Assembly: GCF_052857255.1 (NCBI RefSeq)
Contig: NC_135497.1
Coordinates: 549,115,531-549,179,530 of the forward strand
Source of the DNA: Amblyomma americanum
Taxonomy: Eukaryota; Arthropoda; Arachnida; Ixodida; Ixodidae
Reading direction: 5' to 3'
DNA: 64,000 nucleotides
Shown: positions 18,545 to 28,208 of the stretch, piece by piece
How the letters are laid out: each line of letters opens with the position of its first letter
Position numbering within the stretch: the first letter of the stretch is position 1
Position numbers and translations under genes: made by a program
The notes under the pieces: generated by a model
The model's input: only the letters and a program-made list of their open reading frames with translations
What the model was told of the DNA's origin: nothing
Databases searched by the model: none

Positions 18545-19480
18545 AAGCACCATTTTGACACATTTGCCTGTCTGTTTGGGTTTGAAGACTTATAATAAAC
18601 TGCACATCTCAGTCTTATCAGCAGAACAAGCACAGAACTTGACACAAAAAAAGAGCAACGCACGATATTCGAAGAAATCTTCATGAACGACTAGCCAAAA
18701 AACTTTATTCAAAAAACCATTCGACTTCAGAACCACCACAACATGCGCCAAGAAATCAACGCACGAAGACCAACGCCACCACCAAAATACGTCACTGTAC
18801 CTTATGACGGAAGTGTCAGTGAAACCATCGCCCGATTCCTGAAGAAAGGGGGTCTCCATGTGGCGCACAAGCCCACAAACACTGTTGCGCTTTGCCTACC
18901 TGTTCATAGCGACCGGCCGCGGAGAGAAAGAGCCCAAGAAATTGTCTACAAAATTCCCTGCGCCCACTGCGACACAAGCTACAACGACGAAACCAAAAAT
19001 CTCAAAGAAAGAATTCGGCAATATAAAAATGACGTCTTTAACTTCGAAAGAGAGAGCAATCTTATAGCCGAACATTCCGAGGAGTCAGACCATACAATCA
19101 ACTTCGAAAAAAACACCATCCTCGTAACCGAAACAAATTACCACAAAACGCTCCTTCTGGACTCCTGGCACATCCAAACCACCCCGAACAACATCAACCG
19201 CACAAAAGGAAGCCTGCCCCCAGTATATGCCCAGGGATTTCAACGAAAAAAAGTCACCATTCACCACCTCCCTGCAGTGCGCCAGCGTGACTAAGAGCAT
19301 AAACCCCCTCCCCCACGCCTTTCGCTTCACAGCTTTCTTTCCTTTGACCCTCTCCTCCCCTTCATACTTAAAGACGCTAGCCACTGCCCTCGTCATCCCT
19401 GATGAAGGAGCCTAGTCGGCTTCAAAACATTCGGTTAAAATAAAGCTTTTGGTTGGAGATGTGCAGTTTATTAATAATGA
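18545..19480 (+). mobile_element. 5'-truncated PLE (PLE-F) with inverted terminal segment
   Basis: The left 80 bp (18545-18625) is a reverse-complement copy of the terminal segment found at the right end (19437-19475) and at 10335-10410. Its minus strand reads AGTTTATTATAAGTCTTCAAA. The coding fragment begins at about 18640 (IFEEIFMND, stop, PKNFIQKTIRLQNHHNM) and runs to 19294. The 3' part then carries the hammerhead-like core (19399-19436) and GGTTGGAGATGTGCAG. This is the inverted-terminus, 5'-truncated form seen in the other PLEs of the window. Confidence 0.75.
18743..19294 (+). CDS. PLE C-terminal GIY-YIG endonuclease fragment
   Basis: A 183-codon open frame. It begins MRQEINARRPTPPPKYVTVP, then YDGSVSETIARFLKKGG, TNTVALCLPVHSDRPRRERA and the nuclease core QEIVYKIPCAHCDTSYNDET. 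It continues KNLKERIRQYKNDVFNFERE, HSEESDHTINFE and WHIQTTPNNINRTKGSLPPV. The GIY-YIG spacing fits, although the YIG triplet reads YND, so activity is doubtful. The true protein begins upstream (an in-frame stop precedes PKNFIQK near 18690). The Met at 18743 is simply the first Met after that stop. It is the same family as PLE-A (11569-12122) on the opposite strand. The RT part is missing. Confidence 0.8.
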   Translation: MRQEINARRPTPPPKYVTVPYDGSVSETIARFLKKGGLHVAHKPTNTVALCLPVHSDRPRRERAQEIVYKIPCAHCDTSYNDETKNLKERIRQYKNDVFNFERESNLIAEHSEESDHTINFEKNTILVTETNYHKTLLLDSWHIQTTPNNINRTKGSLPPVYAQGFQRKKVTIHHLPAVRQRD

Positions 19481-19984
19481 GACTCAGTTACCACCGCAGA
19501 ATGCCGGATATCTTATGCTTTATTGCCATATATTTTCACATTGCTTTGAGTACGCATGGCGCCACTATTCTTTTATTCTTTTAGTCGTGATGTCACTGTG
19601 CTGGTATACCTCTCAGCGGGCAAACGTGAGCGCGTGCACTGAGAATGCGGACAAAGCTTTTTCAAAGACAGCTGGTTCACATGATCTTATCTGCCTGGCG
19701 TCACTGCACCCTAAGGCAACCGAACATAAAGATCTATCACAGGGTACCCCTGACGTGCAGCATTAATTTTCTCAGAAATGAATGGACAACTTGCAAAATT
19801 GCCGACTTACAGGAAACTTGCTTCCAACCAGCAACCCACGTTCGCAAACCACGTTTTCACTTCCTGCTGTGCTGACTGAAGGGGTTAGCATGAGGAGAGA
19901 TGGTTTTCGGTTTGGAAGCTGTAGAGGACACTCGATATTCCGCAAGTGTGCTCCAAGGGCCGTTTTTTAGCGGACGCGCCCAAA
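19481..19984. other. Intergenic DNA without recognisable genes
   Basis: Short frames only (19449-19766, 19645-19875), overlapping in different frames and without motifs. I see nothing functional. Confidence 0.4.
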
Positions 19985-20105
19985 GTCGGCGCTCTTAACA
20001 TACGACAGAGCCCGTCTACGCAAGGCCACTGCAGGAGACGCCGCCGAACCTCGGCGAGGCGCCGATATCTGTCCGTGCTAGACATCGGCGCCAGCTCACA
20101 GGCGC
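19985..20105 (+). repeat. GC-rich interspersed repeat (copy 1)
   Basis: Contains GTCGGCGCTCTTAACATACG, CACTGCAGGAGACGCC, and GGCGCCGATATCTGTCCGTG followed by CTAGACATCG and CGCCAGC. The same series occurs at 30430-30565. I cannot name the family. Confidence 0.6.
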
Positions 20106-20299
20106 TCGCGCACGTGTCGGAAGCGGGGTCCAGTTTACGACAATAGGAGTAAAGCTGCGCTCTCGATGACTTTTCTTCATGGCTTGAAGCTCTTCCTGGT
20201 TCACAGAACTTTTCCTCGCGGTTAAAGTTGTCCTTTCAACGCCGCCCAACCACTTTTCTTCACGCCTCGAAATTCTTTCGGTTCCGATAAAGAAGCACC

Positions 20300-20588
20300 A
20301 GAGTAATAATTGGTTTTTAGGGAACGGAAATGGCGCAGTATCTGTCTCATATATCGTTGGACACCTGAACCGCGCCGTAAGGGAAGGCATAAAAGAGGGA
20401 CTGAAACAAGAAAGGAAGGAAGAGGTGCCGTAGTGCAGGGCTCCAGAATAATTTCGACCACCTGGGGATCTTTAACGTGCACTGACATCGCACAGCACAC
20501 GGGCGCCTTAGCGGTTTGCCTCCATAAAAACGCAGCCGCCGCAGTCGGGTTCGAACCCGGGAACTCCGGATCAGTAGTCTAGCGCTCC
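20300..20588 (-). repeat. tRNA-derived SINE (family 1), full length, minus strand
   Basis: On the minus strand it starts with a tRNA-like head (ACTACTGATCCGGAGTTCCC, B-box GGGTTCGAACCCG). It continues TTTTTATGGAGG, GTGCTGTGCGATGTCAGTGC, GATCCCCAGGTGGTCGAAAT, CGGCGCGGTTCAGGTGTCC and GAGACAGATACTGCGCCATT, ending in an AT-rich tail. The other clear copies are 41705-42022 and 46583-46890. It would be transcribed by RNA polymerase III and moved by LINE machinery. Confidence 0.85.
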
Positions 20589-20706
20589 GGAGTTCCGTGC
20601 TTCGAACCAGACCGTGGCGGCTGCGATTTTATGGAGGAAAAACGCTAAGGCGCCCATGTGCTGTGCGATGTCAGTGCACGTTAAAGATCCCCAGGTGGTC
20701 GACAAT
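20579..20706 (+). repeat. Partial SINE (family 1), plus strand, head-to-head with previous
   Basis: Plus-strand reading gives GCTCCGGAGTTCC, GCTTCGAACCAGACCGTGGC, TTTTATGGAGGAAAAACGCTAAGG and GTTAAAGATCCCCAGGTGGTC, then stops. It shares its first bases with the minus-strand SINE, forming a head-to-head inverted pair. Confidence 0.8.
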
Positions 20707-20891
20707 ACAGTTTTTTTAATCCTCCACTTTTGGCTCGATAGCGGGAGCCAGCCAGCACCACGAACATGGACTGCCAAACATGCCTCTTAGGCCGTTCTAT
20801 TCAGCTCAGGCCACATGGTCTTGGCCCGCCTTCACAGCGTGTATTGGCGCCTGAGAGGCTAGGTAAGGACTGAATTTGCTTTAATACCCCT

Positions 20892-22533
20892 GCTACACGG
20901 GCGTTTCGAATGCCTTCGAACAGAATGTCATTCGGCTCGACTGCCGAACTTCCGCTGCTACACGAAGTTTTTCAACGGCAGTCGGTTGAGATGACATTCA
21001 AGTCGACGAAGCTGCGCGGAGACATTCCAGAATTTGGAATGCCTTCGAAATGTGAACACAGCCCGAACCAACCAATAGGCGTCGCCGCCGTCATCACTTC
21101 GTCCCGCCCATAGCCGCGCGACTGCTCTCGGATATGTGGCTGCTCATCTCGATACCCGCTACTCGCTTTTTCTTGCTGTTTATTTAGCAAACTGTCCCTT
21201 TTCTGTCTACGTAAGTGCTTGCAGATAATAGTACACCAATTAACATTTACCGCATGAGTATGAAATTTCCCCAAGAATGTGCCGACGACGACGGTTGGTT
21301 GCACTAACACTGTTGTCTACATCGCTGCGTATGAACAGCTAGTGCTCGTTTGCATGACATAAAACGCATTCTGTGCTTTAGATCTATTAAATAATCTCTT
21401 TTCTTTTGTATTGGTTGTGCCCGTGCTTGTTAATGCAGCGCGACAATCTGTGGGAAGCTCCGATACGATATTTGGATTACAGGCGCGAAAACAGACAGAC
21501 CACAAGGTAGATAAACGGGATAAACGGTAAACGGTAGATAAAGGCGCTCCGTCCCGTTTATCTACCTTGTGGTCTGTCTGTTCTCGCGCCTGTAATCCAA
21601 AGATGTACCAACTTGCCCAGCAAGACGTTCCGATACGATAACTCGCTGAGAAACACATGACAGCCGGGCTGCTGACATCTCGTACGACCGGCGCTTGTCG
21701 CTAATTGTCCCGACTTCTTCCCTCATGACCAGTAGTCTATTTTAACCTACTTTGTCCAGAAGTATGATTGGGGACCATTCGTGCTGTTTGAAACGCATAA
21801 CTGGTCATCCACAAAATAGCAACGGCGACGACTGCTGCTGGCCGTAAAGCAGTGCTAGGCGGTCTGGGTAACACCGGCGCTTTCCGTTCATCGTATGCGC
21901 GCCCTGAGATGTCAGCAATAGTTGAGTTCAGATGAATGTTGTCAAAACTACACTCGTTGATATTTTGCATTCGCTTAAAGTTGTGAATTCGCTGTTCGCG
22001 ACCGCCGAATCGCAGACGTAACCCTGCGGACTCGCTAGGCCTAGTCGTCGCGGAAGGGAAGGGAGTCGCTGTTAATTACAGTTAATTTGGCAAGCGCTAA
22101 TCGCTGCTGAGTGTTCAAGTGTGCACATGTGAGATATACCGGCTCGTTTGGCTTATTTTCAATACGGATAAGGTAGAAGCGCGAATATATTCACACCGTC
22201 TGCTAATCAGCGTGTTTTTGCTCAGCCACCAGCCTGCCGAGGACATGAAGGCTGACCGTCTGCCGATCGGATTCGTCGGTGTCGTTAGCCTAGAAAACTT
22301 GTTCAAGTACAATTATATGCTGCTGTTGACCATGACAGTGTCGTTCTCGCACCAGTGTGAACGCAGTGACCACCGCCATCGTCATCGTCGTTGTACACTG
22401 AAAACGAGCTGAGCAAATTTTAAATGCGTTCGGAAAGTGTCGGGTAGCACCGCAGGAGTCCGAGGAGTCCGAATGTCATTCGAAGTCTCGAATACCATTC
22501 GACTCAGATGACATTCGAACGTGCCCGTGTAGC
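20892..22533. mobile_element. Non-autonomous TIR element of 1.64 kb
   Basis: The left end reads GCTACACGGGCGTTTCGAAT. The reverse complement of the right end reads GCTACACGGGCACGTTCGAA. Both ends carry further GAATGNCATTCGA-type subterminal motifs (20922-21050 and 22474-22515). No transposase is encoded inside. A mini-PLE (21471-21628) is inserted in it. No clear target duplication could be assigned, so the superfamily is unknown. Confidence 0.6.
21471..21628. mobile_element. Fold-back mini-PLE (158 bp hairpin) with 12 bp target duplication
   Basis: TCCGATACGATA lies at 21459-21470 and 21629-21640. The left arm (TTTGGATTACAGGCGCG, then ACAGACAGACCACAAGGTAG, ATAAACGGGA) is mirrored by the right arm, ending CGCGCCTGTAATCCAAAG. 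The right end then reads ATG at 21603 with MYQLAQQDV, the PLE ORF start, for 26 nt before the duplication. The left end stops at the ATG position. It has the same architecture as 16082-16228 but a different PLE subfamily sequence. Confidence 0.85.
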
Positions 22534-22974
22534 ACATGTAACAGAAAAATGGCTGTTGGGCAAACTAAGAGAGGAGGCTTACAAAAAAAGCAAGACTTAT
22601 GCTCTTTTTGAGCCAGAACGTTAGGTTGTGCGAGTATCAAATGTTTACTTGCGAACTGAATATTTTCGAACCTTTTTGAACATTGGCAAACAAAAAATAC
22701 ATGTTGCTGGTAATGGCTGAAATGCGCTAACAGACGGGACAGAAAAGAACACATACGCACTCGCTGGTGTCTGTGTTCTCTTCGGTACCATTGGCGCTGT
22801 CCAGTCGTTTGCATCAACATTCACCAACCAGCCCGATTTAGCCCTCTTCATTGAACAAAATATCGACAGTCTAAAAACGTTTTCCCACAACAGAACATCT
22901 AAAGGAAATATGTATCAGACCATACCTTTATTTCACTCGTTATTGTGGTGGGGCGATTCACTCGCTTAGTTTTA
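22534..22974. other. Intergenic DNA without recognisable genes
   Basis: Overlapping short minus-strand frames without motifs. I see nothing functional. Confidence 0.4.
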
Positions 22975-23202
22975 CGTGTTTTAACGCCCAAAAGCGACTC
23001 AGGCTATGAGGGACGTCGTTGTGGAGAGCTTCGAATACTTGGGAGCATCTGGGATTCTTTCACGTGCACTGACATGGCACAGTACACGGGCCTTTAGAAT
23101 TTCGCCCGCGTCAAAATGTGACCTACGGGGCCGGGATCGAAGCCGCGTTTTTCGGGTCAGCTGCCGAGCACCATAACTACTCGGCTACCGCGGCGGCTCC
23201 GG
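22975..23202 (-). repeat. tRNA-derived SINE (family 2), minus strand
   Basis: On the minus strand the head reads GCCGCCGCGGTAGCCGAGTAG, followed by a B-box-like GCTTCGATCCCGGCC. It continues AATTCTAAAGGCCCGTGTAC, GTGCCATGTCAGTGCACGTG and CTCATAGCCTGAGTCGCTTTT. It differs from family 1 in its 3' half. A related copy is at 55775-56006. Confidence 0.8.
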
Positions 23203-25277
23203 GATGATTTGTGAAATGGCAGCAATAAACTTTAGTCTGTATGGCAATAGTACGAAAACAACTCGTTGGATAAAATTACTCTGTTAAGTTTAAAATTTAA
23301 ACCGTCACGCTCAAATAATGCCTACATCACAAAGCTCACGGAATTCTGAGCTACTATTATGGACTGAATCTTGAGAAAGCATTGTAAGGCGGTGAAATAA
23401 TTTCTTGGTGGCCGAGCGACGTCAAATGGTGCTACCTGAATAGCAAAACAAAACGCAAAAACATGTCTCTGAAAACAAAGAGAACAAACTTGCGGTTGCA
23501 ACGCGGATAGGACCATTCCCTCGACGCTTCCCCGCAACCCCTATTTATAATCGAGCACCCGCGCGCCTGCGACAAACGTGAAAAAACGAACCGCGCAACT
23601 GCTATGCCCTATTTCTTTCTGGCTCACCTCCCAACTCCAATATCTATCACTTCCGGCATTCACTTTCTCTGGCCTGTTATCTATCCACTGACAGCAGCTC
23701 AGTGTGCTGCCTGTTGTCATAGCCTCAGAGGGACGCAGATGCATGTTTCCAAAATCTCAGATTCAAGGTAAAATTGATTTTTAAAGATACTTGTTGCATA
23801 GCTAGAGCTTGTTCTGGGAATCCTAGCATTAAACGAGTGTCGACAAATTCAGTCAGGCGTGACTGTGCGCAGGCATGGCACATAGCCGCGTGGCGACACG
23901 TCGCATGCGACCTTACACATCACGTGACAGGTGAGGTCCACCAAGTCAACACATTTTGTACAGCGTCAAGTCTAGGTGGGATTTTCGAGACAGACCACCA
24001 CATTAACGGTGTCGTGCATATCGCCAAGCGGTAACGCATGCCTTGCAATCAAGAAGTGCTATGTAGAAGCTTTGGTTTAGGTAAAGTTAAATTGCCGTTT
24101 CTGTCTCAGGCAGGTGTGAATTATAGTAGCTGGTTAGCTGTGAGATTGTGAATGAAGAACTCAGGCCTAGAAGCTGTCGTGCTTGATAGAGAAAAAGGAT
24201 CAAATAAAGCTGGTTCAGCATTGCAGATAACGTCGGACTAAAAAAAATAATCGAACAAATACAAGGGAGATGAAGAAATCTGCCAAACGATTTCGTTACA
24301 TTGACATGAAGATCCTTTCAAAAGTCAGCAAAACATAGCAAACGTTTAGAAACTATTTTATGCTAAGCGATCATTCGAAACGCTTGGCGATGTCCAGGCT
24401 ACTGCTGACCAGAAAAATCTGCAGAGATTGCTTACATCTCCATCATTGCGAAAGCACGGATTTGTGTTAGGCTGTGGCGATACCCTCAGTTGTAGCATCA
24501 CAGGCTACAACTTAGGATGTTTATGACAGAACAGACTTTATACCGGACTGGTTCCAGCTCTTTAGGCCGTTTCTATCTTTGCCGCCCTTTTAGTTGTGTC
24601 GCTATTTATCAAGCTAGTGCTGTGCAGCCACTAGCTGAGTGGTTAGTAAATAATAGGTGTATATCCTATTTCTATACACGCATAACCTCGTGCAGTAAGC
24701 GCCATGATGAAAAGAAAAAGCGGTGATCAACATCCAAGTAGTCTGGCGCAGCGGCCTTTTTTCGCGTCTCCATTGTCTCTACTCCCATTATTGGATATTT
24801 TTTATTTCCTTTTCTTCCCATTTTTTCTATGCTTGGGACGGAGTGGACACACGTCGGCAAGAGACGGTCTTTCTAGGCTCTGAACTTCCGGATTAGCGCT
24901 TTTGCACTTGTACACGCCTACGGAATAATTTTAGACAGCCCAAAAGACAGCCCAAACTGAGCATTTGTAACAAAGTACCTTAATTCCCTGCTCCTTAAGG
25001 CGAAAGAGTTGTAACGAAGCTGAAAACGAGGCAGCTGTGGTTGACTCAGCAAGCGAAGTTAACTAGTTTCTTTTCGAGTTGATCGATTCACGGATAAGTT
25101 GTCGTCACGTATGATGTTATTGAAACAAACTGCTAATGTAGCTACAACATCTCTTTTTATTTTAAAGTTTTATAATTTAGCTACTAATGAGCGTAGTTCA
25201 TTACGACGCGGTTGTGTCTGAGCCCTGCCAACCATAATGTGTTCGGCGGAATTAGGGAAGGCAAATTATTACGGGTT
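23203..25277. other. Intergenic DNA without recognisable genes
   Basis: AT-rich DNA with short frames only. A TGAGTGGTTAG-like stretch near 24632 resembles a tRNA A-box, but no B-box follows. I see no gene or repeat that I can support. Confidence 0.4.
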
Positions 25278-25282
25278 TCTGT

Positions 25283-25545
25283 ATTGTGTAACAAAAATAA
25301 AAACAGCGCAAATTTTTGCACAAACCACACAGAAAGACCAGACAGGACCGGGCGCTGACTCCATTACGTTTAGTTAAAGCCACACGTTGCATATATATAG
25401 CCCGAAGAAGGTGAACGCATGCGCATTTCTTACATGATAAAAAAGAAAGAAAAAACAGAAAAAAGAAAAAAACACCAAAAAACACACTTAAACCAAACCT
25501 ACTCATTATCGCGCATTCTTTAGCAATCTATGCTCACTTTCTCGT
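25283..25545 (-). repeat. PLE-D 3' pseudo-LTR
   Basis: On the minus strand it reads ATGAGTAGGTTTGGTTTAAG, CTTCTTCGGGCTATATATATG, TGGAGTCAGCGCC and TGTGTGGTTTGTGC, ending GTTACACAAT. It aligns over its whole length with 27941-28203, with small differences. Confidence 0.85.
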
Positions 25546-27942
25546 AGGGAGATAGTAGTGGTGCTGACGCCCATGCAACCTCTCGCTCTGATAAAAAAGT
25601 CTTCTGCCAGTTCCCGAGCTAATCTATCTTTGCTTCTAGCTAGATTTTTAATCTCGCCAAGTCATGGTTCACAGTTTTTTTTTCGTTTTTATCAATGCAG
25701 GAGCGGCAATGGGCGGGTAGGTTTTCGGACGAATTTCATGCGTTCCCTAACGACCTTTTATGTTCCCCTGCACGCTCGTTTACGCAGCGTCCAGTCTGGC
25801 CGACGTACACCTTGCCCCATGCAAAGAGATCTCGTAGACCATTCCCGCGGCACATCTTACGTAGGGTTTCGAGTGCTTCTTTCCACACCCAGATTTAGCC
25901 TTGGCACCGCTGCTAACCTTGGGGCACATCTTGGCCAATTCGCAGGGGGCGTAGAAGACCATGGGGACTCCGTACTTGTTGCCAACTCGTTTTAAATTGT
26001 GGGACACCTTGTGAATGTACGGTATCCCCACTGGTTTGGCTTCGCCGAAGTCTTCTTTCCGGCGTCGCCCCTTTGGCTTACCCTTAAGTTTTTGCGGGAG
26101 TGCCTCGGCCACGGCAGACAAGACGTGGTTAGCGAACCCTGCTTTAAGCATTCAATTCACCTCACCCTGGAAGCTCACTCGCATCACGTGAGGGCACGAC
26201 TTGAGGAGTGCTGATTCCATAGAAAGGGTGGCAATAGCCCTTTTAACAGTTTTGATTGAGCCAAATCGAACGGTAGAAAATCTTCCTTGGCCCTAGGCAG
26301 GTAGCGCCAAAAAACACGTCCGTCGCCCAGCTTAATGTTAAGGTCCAAAAACTGGAGGCAGTCCTGTTCAGGAAGCTCAAATGGGAAAGAGAGCCCCTTC
26401 CCATGTTGTGTGAACATTTCTAAAATTTTCATGGAAGTCTCCTCATAGCGGCCTGTGTCATGTCTTTTTAAAATCACTAAAAAATCGTCAACATATCTAA
26501 AAATCTTTAGGACAGTTCCATCGTCAGTTAGTGATGCCAAAATGTTGTCAATGGATGCGAGAAAAATGTTACATAAAACTGGCGCGACACATGAACCGAT
26601 GCAAATGCCCTGGCGTTGTAGGAACCGCCGGTTGTCAAACTGGATGGAGGTGGACTTAATATAAAACTCTAAAAGAGACATAAAATTGTCAACGTTGTTC
26701 TCTGCCTTGTTTTGAAATGCAATAGTGCCGCTTGCTTCTATGCACTGTCGAACAGCAATGATCAGGTCGCTATGGAGCACAGAGTAAAAAAGATCTACAA
26801 CATGTATAGAGAACGCGTAACCAATCTCCTCTTCCCTCTCCAACACGCCGGCTACATCGAAAGAGTTTTTCGCGGAAAAAGGGACCGAAACGTGCAAATC
26901 CTTTAGGTGCTTAAGCAAAAAGCGGCTGATGTGCTGCTGCCAAGTACCTTTCTCACTAACTATGGCCCTAAACGGTGCCTCTGGTTTATGGGTCTTAACC
27001 GAAAGAAGATTGAAAGGTTATTCTTAGAAGAGTTCAAAACAGTTCTTGCCAGGCTCTGCAACTCTAGGGATTTGCAGAGGCCAACAGCCTTGTCTTTTAT
27101 CCTGGTGGCGGACGGTTTTATTTTAACAAAGTTATTCGAAATTGCTTGCAAAGCTTTCTCGTTGTAAATGCCTGAAGGCATGAGAACAAAGTTCCCTTCT
27201 TTGTCCGACTACGGCAGGGACAGGCTGTTATCCTTGCAATATGCGATCACCTTGTCAGTCAAGGCTTTCCCTCTCGGAGCGGGTTTCTTCTGGGGTGTGG
27301 TCCTTGTCAAACTGTCTATGCCGTCGAGAACGCACCTTTCTTGATATTCTTTTTCTGCTTTCCTTGCTACGCGCCGATTAAAAGCCAACAGCTCGTGTGC
27401 CAGTACGGAAGGCTCAAAGCTGTATTTTGGTTCTTTTGCCAGGATGTCCGCGATGTCTTTTGGCACATTCACGTCGCCTAGAACTAGAGGTCGGCTCTTG
27501 TTCTGTTCGGAACCTTTCAACCGGTGTGTAGAGTCTTATTCAGTACGCAGCTCCATAATGCCTCCGTAGTTTGGGCCGCTTGATTTCTTAGGGATTGCAG
27601 CTTCTTCATGGCTATCCATTCCACATCTTCACTTAAGCACACCAAGTTTATCCAATCATGCAACAATCGCACTTGCCTCCAGATTTCCGCCCTTAAAACT
27701 TTGCTAACTCGCCTTGCGTGTCCTAAAGAAGGTTAAACGCTTCCAAAAAGGGCACTCACTTCCGCTGGTACAAGTACTTTATTGAGACTAAAGACGATGA
27801 ATCTTGCTCTGCAGGTGCAAAAGGCGATGGCGCTCACGATCTTCAAAGGGTCAGGCTTAACAGGTGGTACACAAAAGAAAGGGCCCACTGAAGAATAAAG
27901 TTCGTTTAACAGTACCTCTTGCTGGGCTAGTTGGTGTAACAT
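25546..27942 (-). pseudogene. PLE-D polyprotein: RT and GIY-YIG, frameshifted
   Basis: The ORF starts at 27942 with MLHQLAQQEVLLNELYSSVG. After frame breaks it reads VLAHELLAFNRRVARKAEKE (near 27390) and IYNEKALQAISNNFVKIKPS (27140). The RT frame (26184-26918) has YAFSIHVVDLFYSVLHSDLI, RQGICIGSCVAPVLCNIFLA and the catalytic box IFRYVDDFLVILKRH, then EQDCLQFLDLNIKLGDGRVF. The linker reads VGIPYIHKVSHNLKRVGNKY (25990-26050). The nuclease begins CAAGMVYEISL and, after a frameshift near 25820, continues GKVYVGQTGRCVNERAGEHK. RT and GIY-YIG signature residues are present, so the family's full domain order is visible, but the protein cannot be made intact. The transcript probably starts in the upstream pseudo-LTR. 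Confidence 0.9.
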
Positions 27943-28203
27943 TGTGTAACAAAAATAAAACCAACGCTAATTTTTACACAAACCACACAGAAAGACCATA
28001 CAGGACGGGCGCTGACTCCAACTATTTTTATTGAAAGCAACATGTTGCATAAATATAGCCCGAAGAAGGTGAACGCATGCGCATTTCTTACATTATGAAA
28101 AAAGGGAAAAAGGAAAAAAGTAAAGCAACACCAAAAAACACACACTCAAACCTAACCTACTCATTATAGCGTATTCTGTAGCAATCTATGCTACCTTTCT
28201 CGT
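27941..28203 (-). repeat. PLE-D 5' pseudo-LTR
   Basis: This is the counterpart of 25283-25545. It contains the TATA-like GCTATATTTATGC (around 28053, minus strand) about 110 bp before the ATG at 27942, and the TTGGAGTCAGCGCCCGTCC stretch. It is the probable promoter region of the element. Confidence 0.85.
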
Positions 28204-28208
28204 TCTGT

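Larger units (their letters stand above)
25283..28203 (-). mobile_element. Near-complete Penelope-like element PLE-D with two direct pseudo-LTRs
   Basis: A minus-strand element of 2921 bp flanked by TCTGT (25278-25282 and 28204-28208). It has a pseudo-LTR at each end in the same orientation (25283-25545 and 27941-28203) and one degenerate ORF between. The 3' end stops at the start-codon position of the pseudo-LTR, where the upstream copy continues into the ORF. No inverted copy is attached, unlike PLE-B, PLE-C and the mini-PLEs. Confidence 0.85.

Noticed and set aside
18146..18595. 149-codon plus-strand ORF
   Set aside because: No family motif, and its end lies in the inverted PLE terminal segment; likely chance.
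20536..20570. tRNA gene from GGTTCGAACCC-type boxes
   Set aside because: Boxes belong to SINE heads (also at 41760 and 43030); the cloverleaf is incomplete and each is followed by SINE body.
24600..24720. Possible tRNA or SINE head (GCTGAGTGGTTAGTA)
   Set aside because: Only an A-box-like stretch is visible; no B-box and no cloverleaf pairing.
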